Assembly: GCA_017437925.1 (NCBI GenBank)
Contig: JAFRWQ010000171.1
Coordinates: 1-12,696 of the forward strand
Length of the DNA: 12,696 nt
From: Bacillota bacterium
GTDB taxonomy: Bacteria; Bacillota_A; Clostridia; Peptostreptococcales; Anaerovoracaceae
Reading direction: 5' to 3'
Shown one piece after another: positions 6,842 to 12,696 of this stretch. Numbering within the stretch: the first letter of the stretch is position 1; each line of letters opens with the position of its first letter. A model generated the notes under the pieces. The model was not told the DNA's origin, did no database searches, and saw nothing but the letters and a program-made list of their open reading frames with translations. A program made the position numbers and the translations under genes.

Positions 6842-8611
6842 TTAGCCGGCCCAGTAGACTATGTCGAATATCTGGTTGAGGGTGCGGCCGTCGGGAAGGG
6901 CTTGATAGCTCTCGTAATCGCCGCTCACCACGGTCATGCGCACTTCTTCTCCGGTCTTAAGATCCTTAAGATCTATCCAGTCGTAATCGTTGGTCCTTAC
7001 GGGGAGGAGCCTGGAGCCGGCGGGCAGGGTCCTGGTCTCGCCCAGCTTTCCCTCCGCGGGATCGACGCAGAGCGGGAGCTCCAGCACGTCTATGGTCTCG
7101 ATCACGAGATCTGTGTAGAGGGTGTAGTAGGGATCGTCGCTGTAAAAGCTTCCGAGCTCTCCGAATTTGTATGTCTTGGCGCCGGAGAAGGTCCCGGCCA
7201 CGTTGCAGGACTTGCTGACGGGCACATAGGAGGGATCGGTCAGTATCTCTCTTTCGAGCCAGCCCGATACCGTTCCGGCATAGGCCACGTCGTTGGTGAT
7301 GTCAAATATCTGGGTCTCGCCTCCCCACATGCTGTCGCAGTAGATGAAGGCCATGTCGCATCCGTCGGCGGTGTGCACGATGTAGGCCGTGGCGTCGGCG
7401 TACCAGATCTCCTCTTCCACATAGGCCTTGCCGCCTTCGGTGGCGACTCCTATGCCCACGATATAGTCCTCTTCCATCATCTCGTCGTAATCGATGTCGC
7501 AGGTGATCCCGACCTCGTCAAACGTTCCGTCGTGGCCCAGGTCGTAGTTCTCGCCCCACCACCAGATCAGCGGGGTCACGTAGTCGGGCGCAGGCTCGAC
7601 AAGCTCCATGTTGAAGAGCTCGGGATAGGCCCTGTAAGGAACGTTCACCGTCAGGGTACCGGCGGCATAGGGAGCGATGTCGTACTCGTTGAAGATCACG
7701 GTGAGCGCCTCGTTGCCCACGAACCACTGGGGCTTCCATTGCTTAGTCTTTTTGCCGTCCCCGTCCTCGTAATCAGCGTAGCTGAACCAGTCGGCCAGAA
7801 GGTCCTTCATGCCGCTCTCGCTGTAGTCCTCAAAGACATAATCGTAATCCTCTTTGAGTTTGGCGGTCACCAGATCCCTGAAGGCGTCGACGTCGGTCAC
7901 AAGGTCGGTGAATTCTATCTCCTCGCCGGTCTCGGGATAATAGTTGTAGCACAGATAGAAGGTGTCGGGATGGGCTCCTCCCAGGTAGCAGTAGGTCTGC
8001 TCCACGAAGCTGAAGAACTTGTTGTCAGCCCTGGTCACATAGTCGGTGACCTCCCAGGTGAGAGAAGGATAATCGTCGGGGTTGCGGCCTTCCTTTATCA
8101 TCTCCCTGGCGCTGTCCGACATCTCCTCGAGCCTGGCGTAGCAGTAGTCGCGGGTGTCGTCATCGTATTTCATCAGGGCTTCCTGAAGCTTCGGATAGAC
8201 AGCGGATTGATCGTCGTCCAGCCAGAGCTTGTCGAACCTGTAGCCGGCCAGGTTATACCAGTTCCCGTTAAACTCGTCGCTGGCCATGTCGCGGTAGGTG
8301 CCGCGTATCATGTGCAGGTGGCCGGTATACCCGTTTTCGCTTTCGGGCTGAGTCTCGGCAGGCTTTTGGACTTCCGTCTCGCCCGGCTTTTCGGAGGGCT
8401 GGACATTGGTCTGGCTCCCGCTCTGCTGGGGCTTTTCGGCAGGAGTCTCAGCCGGCTTTGCCGGCTCGGTCTCTGCGGGCTTTTGAGGCTCGGTCTGGGC
8501 CGGAGCCTCGGTCTTGGGGTCGGTCTGCGCGGGAGCCTCGGTCTTTGAACCGCAGGCCGCCATGGACAGAACCATTATTATAGCGATAGCGATGCTTAAT
8601 ATCTTTCTCAC
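6842..8611 (-). CDS. Large lipoprotein with RsiV/PdaC-like (DUF4163-DUF3298) region and unknown C-terminal half
   Basis: This 589-residue predicted lipoprotein starts at GTG 8611, with GGGGAG eight bases upstream. The signal peptide MRKILSIAIAIIMVLSMAAC places the lipidated residue at Cys20. Residues 21-92 are a Pro/Glu/Thr/Ala linker with repeated KTEAPAQT and KPAET units, probably spanning the cell wall. Residues about 185-240 contain YCYLGGAHPDTFYLCYN and TGEEIEFTDLVTD, and about 305-328 contain NEYDIAPYAAGTLTVNVPY. Together these match the DUF3298 pattern seen in RsiV and the deacetylase PdaC. Those families sense or modify the cell wall, but the transmembrane helix and sigma-binding part of RsiV are absent. 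Residues about 340-589 are acidic, aromatic and beta-rich and I do not recognise them. The protein should act outside the cell; substrate unknown. ftcD follows after 65 bases but shows no evident functional link. Confidence 0.85.
   Translation of the reverse strand: MRKILSIAIAIIMVLSMAACGSKTEAPAQTDPKTEAPAQTEPQKPAETEPAKPAETPAEKPQQSGSQTNVQPSEKPGETEVQKPAETQPESENGYTGHLHMIRGTYRDMASDEFNGNWYNLAGYRFDKLWLDDDQSAVYPKLQEALMKYDDDTRDYCYARLEEMSDSAREMIKEGRNPDDYPSLTWEVTDYVTRADNKFFSFVEQTYCYLGGAHPDTFYLCYNYYPETGEEIEFTDLVTDVDAFRDLVTAKLKEDYDYVFEDYSESGMKDLLADWFSYADYEDGDGKKTKQWKPQWFVGNEALTVIFNEYDIAPYAAGTLTVNVPYRAYPELFNMELVEPAPDYVTPLIWWWGENYDLGHDGTFDEVGITCDIDYDEMMEEDYIVGIGVATEGGKAYVEEEIWYADATAYIVHTADGCDMAFIYCDSMWGGETQIFDITNDVAYAGTVSGWLEREILTDPSYVPVSKSCNVAGTFSGAKTYKFGELGSFYSDDPYYTLYTDLVIETIDVLELPLCVDPAEGKLGETRTLPAGSRLLPVRTNDYDWIDLKDLKTGEEVRMTVVSGDYESYQALPDGRTLNQIFDIVYWAG
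8490..8545 (-). repeat. Tandem 30-bp repeat in the lipoprotein linker
   Basis: Two 26-bp near-identical copies (8490-8515 and 8520-8545, two mismatches) recur with a 30-bp period. They encode KTEAPAQT(D/E)P twice in the linker after the lipidated Cys. Looser KPAET copies continue to about 8345. Such in-frame repeats can change copy number by slippage and so alter spacer length. Confidence 0.7.
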
Positions 8612-8643
8612 TTTTTACACTCTCCCCTGATCTCATCGGGAAA

Positions 8644-8660
8644 TCCGGCTCGCTGCCGGA
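8644..8660 (-). other. Small leader hairpin before the large lipoprotein gene
   Basis: TCCGGC and GCCGGA form a six-base-pair stem with a five-base loop, about 33 bases upstream of the GTG start at 8611. It would lie in the mRNA leader if the promoter proposed at 8680-8707 is right. No U-tract follows, so it is not a terminator. Role unknown. Confidence 0.35.
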
Positions 8661-8679
8661 ACACAAAAATACAGTATAT

Positions 8680-8707
8680 ATGATAACATATTCCGCCATG
8701 CTCATAA
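8680..8707 (-). promoter_or_regulatory. Candidate promoter for the large lipoprotein gene
   Basis: The minus strand shows TTATGA (8707-8702), a 16-base spacer, and TATCAT (8685-8680). A second possible -10, TATACT, lies at 8678-8673. The surrounding A/T-rich stretch differs from the GC-rich genes on either side. The match to the vegetative consensus is moderate. The leader would be about 65 bases. Confidence 0.4.
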
Positions 8708-8779
8708 AGGGGCATTATTGCCTGTCGATACGAACAGACTGCCGGCTATAACCGCCGTGTGGGATCCGGTACCCATACA

Positions 8780-8807
8780 GAGGAGTATTTCACTTAAATA
8801 TCTCCTC
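8780..8807. repeat. Strong inverted repeat in the gene-free gap
   Basis: GAGGAG TATTT, loop CACTT, AAATA, one-base bulge, CTCCTC: eleven base pairs with a single bulge. No U-tract follows on either strand, so it is not a terminator. It lies about 75 bases upstream of the candidate promoter of the large lipoprotein gene. It could be an operator or part of a small RNA. It is the main unexplained structure in the 324-base gap 8612-8935. Confidence 0.5.
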
Positions 8808-8877
8808 CATGCCTGTGATCAGCCTGCGTTCCTTCATGCAGCAGAGTTGAGGGGTATTATTTCTAATGCTCCTAATA

Positions 8878-8915
8878 AAAAAACTGCTCCGGTTCATAAT
8901 ACGAAGCAGTTTTTT
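8878..8915. terminator. Bidirectional rho-independent terminator after the toxin-antitoxin operon
   Basis: AAAAAACTGCT and AGCAGTTTTTT form an 11-bp stem with a 16-base loop. Each strand ends in a run of six or seven T residues, so it can stop transcription from either side. On the minus strand it begins 20 bases after the toxin stop codon, the expected place for the end of the relBE transcript. No plus-strand gene is seen to the left that would need it. Confidence 0.85.
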
Positions 8916-8935
8916 ATTTGTTGCAACTTCTGAAT

Positions 8936-9202
8936 TTACTTATACACGTCTCTTCGATGGCCGACTGAAAGGGCGAGTATGACCAGGATATCGTCCTCTA
9001 TTTTGCAGATGAGCCGGTAATCTCCGATCCTGTAGCGCCAAAGGCCCGCGAGATCGGCAGTCAAAGCTCTGCCGTGGGCTCTGGGATCCTCGCAGTCAAT
9101 GAGGTTCTTTTCGATCCAGGATCTCAGCAGCTTTTGCGTGTATCGGTCCAGTTTTTTAAATTCGCGGTCAAAGCGGACGGTCGTTTCAACGGAGTACTTC
9201 AC
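8936..9202 (-). CDS. relE: RelE/ParE-superfamily toxin (mRNA interferase type)
   Basis: This toxin of 88 residues has the typical RelE plan: FDREFKKLDRYTQ near the N-terminus, a central helix, then LAGLWRYRIGDYRLICKIEDD and the closing GHRRDVYK. RelE-type toxins cleave mRNA at the ribosome and arrest growth until bound by the partner antitoxin. The start is GTG 9202, which overlaps the antitoxin stop as GTGA, the usual coupled arrangement. GGGAGG lies about ten bases upstream inside the antitoxin gene. A GTG at 9220 would add six residues but falls within that ribosome site. The Arg-rich core WRYRIGDYR and terminal GHRR supply likely catalytic and RNA-binding residues. The terminator at 8878-8915 follows. 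The symbol is given at family level only. Confidence 0.9.
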   Translation of the reverse strand: MKYSVETTVRFDREFKKLDRYTQKLLRSWIEKNLIDCEDPRAHGRALTADLAGLWRYRIGDYRLICKIEDDILVILALSVGHRRDVYK

Positions 9203-9420
9203 TTGTCGACGTCCTCCCACAGCGATTCTATGGGACGGCTCTTCTTTCCGGACGCGATGTACTCCTTATATGCCTCTCGCCCGACCGCTATATCGAACTC
9301 GTCTTCGATCTTTTCAAACAGCGCCCTCTTGAAGGCTTCTGACAGCGAGACCGAATGGAGCCTGGCGTAGCTTTCGGCCAGGGCTCTTTCCTCTTCGCTT
9401 AAACGTATCGAAAATGCCAT
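9199..9420 (-). CDS. relB: RelB-family (ribbon-helix-helix) antitoxin
   Basis: This 73-residue protein has an N-terminal ribbon-helix-helix DNA-binding region (FSIRLSEEERALAESYA, then SLSEAFKRALFEKI) and an acidic, flexible C-terminal half ending ESLWEDVDK, the part that wraps the toxin. It should neutralise the RelE-like toxin and repress its own operon. A near-ideal AAAGGAGGTG lies a few bases before the ATG at 9420. The stop overlaps the toxin start by four bases (GTGA). A promoter with a palindrome over its -10 lies just upstream, fitting autoregulation. It resembles the DUF6290 group of RelB-like antitoxins. Confidence 0.9.
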   Translation of the reverse strand: MAFSIRLSEEERALAESYARLHSVSLSEAFKRALFEKIEDEFDIAVGREAYKEYIASGKKSRPIESLWEDVDK

Positions 9421-9439
9421 ATGGACACCTCCTTTTCGC

Positions 9440-9452
9440 AGTACATTGTACT
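9440..9452. promoter_or_regulatory. Palindromic operator candidate for the RelB-like antitoxin
   Basis: AGTACA T TGTACT is a perfect inverted repeat with six-base arms. It covers the -10 hexamer of the toxin-antitoxin promoter. A ribbon-helix-helix dimer typically binds such a short palindrome, and binding here would block RNA polymerase. The fit with the adjacent antitoxin gene is inferred from position. Confidence 0.65.
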
Positions 9453-9473
9453 ATGTCGCGCTGTCTTTGTCTA
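9445..9473 (-). promoter_or_regulatory. Promoter of the relBE-type operon
   Basis: On the minus strand TAGACA (9473-9468), a 17-base spacer and TACAAT (9450-9445) give a near-consensus vegetative promoter. It ends 25 bases before the antitoxin ATG. The transcript leader would be very short and carry the strong AAAGGAGGTG ribosome site. Confidence 0.75.
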
Positions 9474-9494
9474 CATATTTTGCGGAGTCACTCC

Positions 9495-10811
9495 TCAGTC
9501 GACCAGCGCTATGGGCTCCTTTTCCAGGGTCTTCAGCATCTCTTCGCTCATGAGCCTCCTGTCGAGGGTCGCGCCGTCGCAGAACATCATGAACCAGCGG
9601 TCGGACATGACGTAATGGCCGTCTATCCCCATGGAGGGGCCGTAGCTGTTCTGGACCTTCCAGCGGACGGGCTTCCCCTCTTCGTCCAGCTTCACGCCGT
9701 TTATCAGCATCATGTGTATGCCGACGGTCCATTTGTAGTCGTGGGAGAAGGGCTTTTCCATCATAAGTTCCGTGCCCATCAGGCCCTCGAGATCGAAGAT
9801 GCCCTGATCCATGAGGCCGCACTTTCTTCCGGCGAACATGCGGGGGTCGCTGCCGAAGATCACAGGCTCGCCCTTTTTAAGCATTTCCACTGCCACCCTT
9901 CTGATATCTTCCATGGTGAAATTGGGGCCTATGTAGGCGTCGTAGCCAGGACCGTCCTCGGGGAAGTCGGTGCGGTAGTACATCTCGTTGTATTTGTACC
10001 TGCTGTCCGGCCAGTGGTTGACCTCTACCATGTGCTCCAGCTCAAGGCCGCAGTGATCGTTCATGAAGCCTAAGGGGGTGAGGCCGCGGAGCGTCCTGCT
10101 TTCGCCTTTTACGTCCGTATACTCGAGATCAAAGCTCTCGGGAGGCTCCCCCAGGAAGCGGCAGAGTATGCCGTAGATCGCGGAAAGGCTTGAATTCTTA
10201 AGCTTTTCGAGCTCTTCATCCCTGCAGCCGGCAGCATAGGCGTCCCTCAGCTCTTTGGCGCTTCTTCTCAGCTTCATCGAGAGTATGCGGGTCAGGGGCA
10301 TGGTCGCCTTCACCACGACGGGATCGGGCATGACCGCCTTGGGCACCAGTCCGTACTTTTTCGCCAGCGGTATGAAACCGAAGTAACCGTAGTCCGAGAT
10401 GGGCCTTGACACCAGCTTCTGAACCACCCTGTCGTCTACGGGCCGGTCCGCAGACCTTATGATGCGGTTCAGGAACTGGTTTGATTTCTCCAGCTGGTCC
10501 CAAAAGTACACGTAGGTGTGGGAGAGCTGGAAGTTCCTCTCGGCTATCCCCAGGGACTTCTTCGCGTTGACCCTTGCTATGTTGAGGTAGGTGAAGGACC
10601 AGCAGCGCTCCGAAGCCCCCTGGTCGCAGACCCCGTCGGAGTCCATGTCTATGGTGAAGGTGAAGGGGAGCTCCTTTTGGGCGTCGCGGCTCAGGGCGAT
10701 ATCCTCAAGGGTGTTGCGGAACAGAGCGTTGCCGGCCATATGGCCTTTGTCGTCCGAAGCCCAGGAAGCCCTGAATCCTTCGAGCATCTCCCTGCTTATC
10801 TCTTTGCTCAT
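9495..10811 (-). CDS. PepC/bleomycin-hydrolase-type cysteine peptidase lacking the C-terminal arm
   Basis: This 438-residue papain-like (C1B) peptidase has the usual length for the family. The catalytic set is visible: Gln64 in CDQGASERCW with nucleophile Cys70, His366 in VGIHMMLINGV, and Asn388 in WKVQNSYG (normally NSWG). Family members form cytoplasmic hexamers that trim peptides from the N-terminus. The start is ATG 10811 (MSKEISREM), with GGAAAGGA eight bases before it; a longer frame begins upstream but has no ribosome site there. The protein ends EPIALVD. Typical members continue with a WDPM-containing arm that lies in the active site, so that arm is missing here and no frameshifted remnant is seen. 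It is divergent from the nitroreductase pair and shares a control region with it. A role in peptide turnover is likely. Confidence 0.88.
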   Translation of the reverse strand: MSKEISREMLEGFRASWASDDKGHMAGNALFRNTLEDIALSRDAQKELPFTFTIDMDSDGVCDQGASERCWSFTYLNIARVNAKKSLGIAERNFQLSHTYVYFWDQLEKSNQFLNRIIRSADRPVDDRVVQKLVSRPISDYGYFGFIPLAKKYGLVPKAVMPDPVVVKATMPLTRILSMKLRRSAKELRDAYAAGCRDEELEKLKNSSLSAIYGILCRFLGEPPESFDLEYTDVKGESRTLRGLTPLGFMNDHCGLELEHMVEVNHWPDSRYKYNEMYYRTDFPEDGPGYDAYIGPNFTMEDIRRVAVEMLKKGEPVIFGSDPRMFAGRKCGLMDQGIFDLEGLMGTELMMEKPFSHDYKWTVGIHMMLINGVKLDEEGKPVRWKVQNSYGPSMGIDGHYVMSDRWFMMFCDGATLDRRLMSEEMLKTLEKEPIALVD

Positions 10812-10851
10812 GTGTTTTCCTTTCCGAAGGTGCGCGCCTTCTTTCCTTGAA

Positions 10852-10860
10852 ATCATAACA
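10852..10860 (-). promoter_or_regulatory. Extended -10 promoter for the cysteine peptidase gene
   Basis: The minus strand reads TG-T-TATGAT, an extended -10 element, about 40 bases before the ATG at 10811. No good -35 hexamer is seen at 16-18 bases, as is common for extended -10 promoters. The inverted repeat at 10866-10898 occupies the -35 position. Confidence 0.5.
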
Positions 10861-10865
10861 CATAG

Positions 10866-10898
10866 GCGGGTCCCAAATCTATTGACTTTGGGCCCCGC
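10866..10898. promoter_or_regulatory. Inverted repeat between divergent promoters, operator candidate
   Basis: GCGGGTCCCAAA and TTTGGGCCCCGC form 12-base arms with one mismatch around a nine-base spacer. It overlaps the -35 of the plus-strand promoter (TTGACT, 10882-10887) and abuts the extended -10 of the minus-strand peptidase gene. A dimeric regulator bound here could control both transcripts. There is no U-tract, so it is not a terminator. No regulator gene is in the window. Confidence 0.55.
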
Positions 10899-10910
10899 GC
10901 AAAATACAAT
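10882..10910 (+). promoter_or_regulatory. Promoter of the nitroreductase-like gene pair
   Basis: TTGACT (10882-10887), a 17-base spacer and TACAAT (10905-10910) form a near-consensus vegetative promoter. It ends 53 bases before the ATG at 10964. The A/T-rich stretch after it contrasts with the GC-rich coding sequence. Confidence 0.78.
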
Positions 10911-10963
10911 TGTTTCAAAATAAAACAAAATCGAGTTTTGCGGCAGAAAGAGAGGAGCATTCC

Positions 10964-11818
10964 ATGTGGGACATACATGAGAAATACAGCGATCCGAAAA
11001 AACCTGCGTCGGCGGAAGAATACCTGAGCCTTGACGACTCCGTCTTCAGGGCCTCCTTCAGGGCGTTCTTCTACGGCGAGCTTCTGGATCACATCTACTG
11101 CCCCGGCGATGACGGCGAAAAGCTCGTGGCTGAGGCCGAAGAGCTGCTGGACCTCTGGAAAAAGAGGGGCATGAACGAGACCGACCACGACTTCCGCTTC
11201 GCGGACAGCCTGGTCAAAGCCTTAAACGACGAATACGCGGCCGAGCCCTTAAAAAGCGCCGAGCTGGACGCCTTCCGGGCTGCCCCGGCCGAAATCGGCG
11301 AGGCCGAAAAAGAGGCCGTCTTCAGGGTCATACACGAGCGCCGCTCGGTAAGGGCCTTTACCGGCGAAGACATACCCGACGGGATACTGGTGAAGATACT
11401 GGCCGCCGGCCTTCACGCCGCCCACAGCAGGAACCTTCAGTCCGTCAGATTCATACTGGTCAACGAGGACCACGAGCCCTGGGTCTTCAGGGGCATAGAC
11501 ATCCCTCCGGGGCACCATCACATAGCTGTGCTGCAGGACGACAGATGCTACATGGGAAGCGGCGAGAAGTCGCAAATGGACAGGATAATGGACGCGGGAG
11601 CCGCCACCGAATGCATGCTCCTCGCCCTTCACGCCTACGGCGTCGACGGAGCCTGGCTCACCTACAACGACGAAGAACAGTTCCCGCGCCTGAGGGAAAG
11701 GTTCGGCATACCCGACTACATGCGCATAGTCGATCTCATAGAGCTGGGCTGGGGCTGCCAGACCCCCTTCCCGCCCCAGAGGCCCTCTGTTGAAGAGCGC
11801 GTAGTGGTAAGAGTGTAG
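10964..11818 (+). CDS. Nitroreductase-family protein with N-terminal helical extension
   Basis: This 284-residue protein has two parts. Residues about 25-110 are a charged helical region (FRASFRAFFYGELL, LLDLWKKRGM, FRFADSLVKALNDEY) not found in standard nitroreductases. From about 117 the flavin fold begins: VIHERRSVRAF (122-132, the Arg-Ser-Arg flavin-phosphate motif), RNLQSVRFILV (156-166), DAGAATECMLLALHAYGV (210-227), and the closing IELGWG plus PQRP. Nitroreductases are FMN-dependent oxidoreductases using NAD(P)H; the substrate here is unknown. The start ATG 10964 is preceded by GAGAGGAG at six bases; a longer TTG-initiated frame overlaps the promoter and is rejected. A paralogue follows 13 bases downstream, and the peptidase gene is divergent. 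Relatives of this fold also serve as azoline dehydrogenases or deiodinases. Confidence 0.75.
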   Translation: MWDIHEKYSDPKKPASAEEYLSLDDSVFRASFRAFFYGELLDHIYCPGDDGEKLVAEAEELLDLWKKRGMNETDHDFRFADSLVKALNDEYAAEPLKSAELDAFRAAPAEIGEAEKEAVFRVIHERRSVRAFTGEDIPDGILVKILAAGLHAAHSRNLQSVRFILVNEDHEPWVFRGIDIPPGHHHIAVLQDDRCYMGSGEKSQMDRIMDAGAATECMLLALHAYGVDGAWLTYNDEEQFPRLRERFGIPDYMRIVDLIELGWGCQTPFPPQRPSVEERVVVRV

Positions 11819-11831
11819 AAAGGAGCGGAAA

Positions 11832-12696
11832 ATGGAAAGACAAAAGCCTTCGAAAAAGGAATACTGGGCCTATTTCAATCAGGACGACGACTTCTACATG
11901 AACCTGAGCGACCTGGGCTTCCGCACCTGCTTCCACGCAAGGATACACCACAATCTCGAGATCCAGGTGAACCACGCCTTAAACACCGGTACAAAGTTCT
12001 ACCCCAAGAGGGTGCAGCTGATGGAGCACTGGATGGAGCTCTGGGATAAGAAGGGCCTCTCCCACGACCTGCCCGAGTACCGCTTCGCGGAGCAGATGTT
12101 CAAGATGGCCCATGATTTTGAAAAGGGCATAGTGACCGACCTCTCCCCCTTCGCCCCGAAGCGCTTAAGCGAAGAGGAACAGAAAGCCTTCGACAAGGCG
12201 CTCTACTCGGTCCATGAGACCCACGTCTTCAATGACAGGCCGGTCAGCGACGAAGACCTCGACGCCATAGTGGACGCAGCCCTCTGGGCAGCCAACGGCG
12301 GGAATATGCAGCCCCTGCGCTTCATGATCATCCATGAAGCCGCGGCTCCGGGCCTCTTCCCCGGCGCGACCGACAGGAACGCCCCCGTCCACCTGGTGGT
12401 CTGCTACGAGACCGAGGGGAGGCACGCCCTTGCCGCCATGGGCGGAAGGGACAACGTCAGCGAGGAGAGCTTCTTCACCCACAGGAACTCCCCCCTGGAC
12501 GCCGGCTCGGCCCTCACCAACATCAAGCTGGCCGCTGCCGCCCTGGGCCTCTGCTCAAGCAGGCAGACCTTAAGCGACGAAGTTAAAGAGGGCCTGAGAA
12601 AATACTTCAGGCTCTCACCCACCCTTCACCCCCTCTACTGCGTAGACCTGGGTTACAGCGACGAACCGGCGCTGGCCCTCCCCAGGCCCGCGGTGA
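11832..12696 (+). CDS. Second nitroreductase-fold paralogue lacking the Arg flavin motif, 3' end off the window
   Basis: The frame stays open for 288 codons from ATG 11832 to the right edge; the TGA in the last three bases is out of frame. AAAGGAG lies six bases before the start. Residues about 28-100 align by eye with the extension of the preceding gene (GFRTCFHARIHH, LWDKKGL, EYRFAEQMFKMAHDFE), so the two are paralogues. The nitroreductase-like part follows, with NGGNMQPLRFMIIHE, LDAGSALTNIKLAAAALGL and YCVDLGYSDEP. Where the first gene has RRSVRAF, this one has a shorter THVF segment without arginines. It may bind flavin differently, act as a non-catalytic partner, or form a heterodimer with its neighbour. 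The two genes should be co-transcribed from 10882-10910. Only a few residues are likely missing, since the closing PRP motif is present. Confidence 0.7.
   Translation, partial: MERQKPSKKEYWAYFNQDDDFYMNLSDLGFRTCFHARIHHNLEIQVNHALNTGTKFYPKRVQLMEHWMELWDKKGLSHDLPEYRFAEQMFKMAHDFEKGIVTDLSPFAPKRLSEEEQKAFDKALYSVHETHVFNDRPVSDEDLDAIVDAALWAANGGNMQPLRFMIIHEAAAPGLFPGATDRNAPVHLVVCYETEGRHALAAMGGRDNVSEESFFTHRNSPLDAGSALTNIKLAAAALGLCSSRQTLSDEVKEGLRKYFRLSPTLHPLYCVDLGYSDEPALALPRPAV

Noticed and set aside
6782..8548. 588-residue open frame on the plus strand, opposite the large lipoprotein gene
   Set aside because: It is a shadow of the real gene: Gly/Val/Leu-rich, no domain pattern, no ribosome site, fully antisense to a protein with a clear signal peptide and family motifs.
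8761..8774. Adjacent GGATCC and GGTACC sites resembling a cloning linker
   Set aside because: Six-base sites occur by chance at this length, and flanking sequence shows no vector. Treated as natural sequence.
8718..8933. 71-residue plus-strand frame in the gene-free gap
   Set aside because: It begins at TTG without a ribosome site and reads straight through the bidirectional terminator and the hairpin at 8780-8807.
9484..9494. GGAG-TCA-CTCC small hairpin at the end of the peptidase gene
   Set aside because: The stem is only four bases with no T-run after it, so it is not supportable as a terminator.
10853..11188. 111-residue minus-strand frame over the divergent promoter region
   Set aside because: It covers both promoters and the start of the nitroreductase-like gene and has no ribosome site. 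It is an antisense shadow.
12334..12573. 79-residue plus-strand frame within the second nitroreductase-like gene
   Set aside because: It is an out-of-frame Pro/Arg/Ser/Thr-rich reading inside a longer frame with clear homology to the neighbouring gene.

Overview
The window reads as a chromosomal segment of a fairly GC-rich member of the Bacillota, probably class Clostridia. Supporting signs are strong AGGAGG-type ribosome binding sites, short Lys/Arg-led lipoprotein signal peptides, heavy use of AGG (Arg) and ATA (Ile) codons, and gene families common in anaerobic gut-type Firmicutes. Genus cannot be fixed from the sequence alone. No rRNA, tRNA, CRISPR array, insertion sequence or phage gene was seen.

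Layout. From 8611 down to 1 almost everything lies on the minus strand. In transcription order it is: a large RsiV/DUF3298-like lipoprotein (8611-6842), glutamate formimidoyltransferase FtcD (6776-5874), HutD (5819-5235), a MATE efflux transporter (5180-3804), a 48-residue single-span membrane peptide (3775-3629), a divergent creatininase-family protein (3591-2845), a class III aminotransferase (2844-1666) and an alpha/beta hydrolase (1650-844). Gaps are 0 to 66 bases, and the creatininase-like and aminotransferase genes are joined as TAGATG. A second, truncated lipoprotein starts at a TTG at 737 and runs off the left edge.

A 324-base gap (8612-8935) holds a leader/promoter region, two hairpins and a bidirectional terminator. 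It separates this block from a relBE-type toxin-antitoxin pair (9420-8936, minus). That pair has a clear promoter with a 13-bp palindrome over its -10. Upstream lies a PepC/bleomycin-hydrolase-type cysteine peptidase (10811-9495, minus) that lacks the family's usual C-terminal arm. Divergent from it, on the plus strand, are two tandem paralogous nitroreductase-fold genes (10964-11818, and 11832 to beyond the right edge). Both carry the same N-terminal helical extension of roughly 110 residues, and the second has lost the Arg-rich flavin-phosphate signature. A near-perfect 12-bp inverted repeat sits between the two divergent promoters.

How the genes may work together (inference). FtcD plus HutD indicate histidine/formiminoglutamate breakdown, although hutH, hutU and hutI are not in view. 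The block MATE, small membrane peptide, creatininase-like protein, aminotransferase and hydrolase looks like a compact cassette that makes or modifies an amino compound and exports it. The peptidase and nitroreductase pair share a control region and may answer the same signal. The best candidates for something undescribed are the extended nitroreductase pair and the creatininase-like/aminotransferase/MATE cassette with its small membrane peptide.
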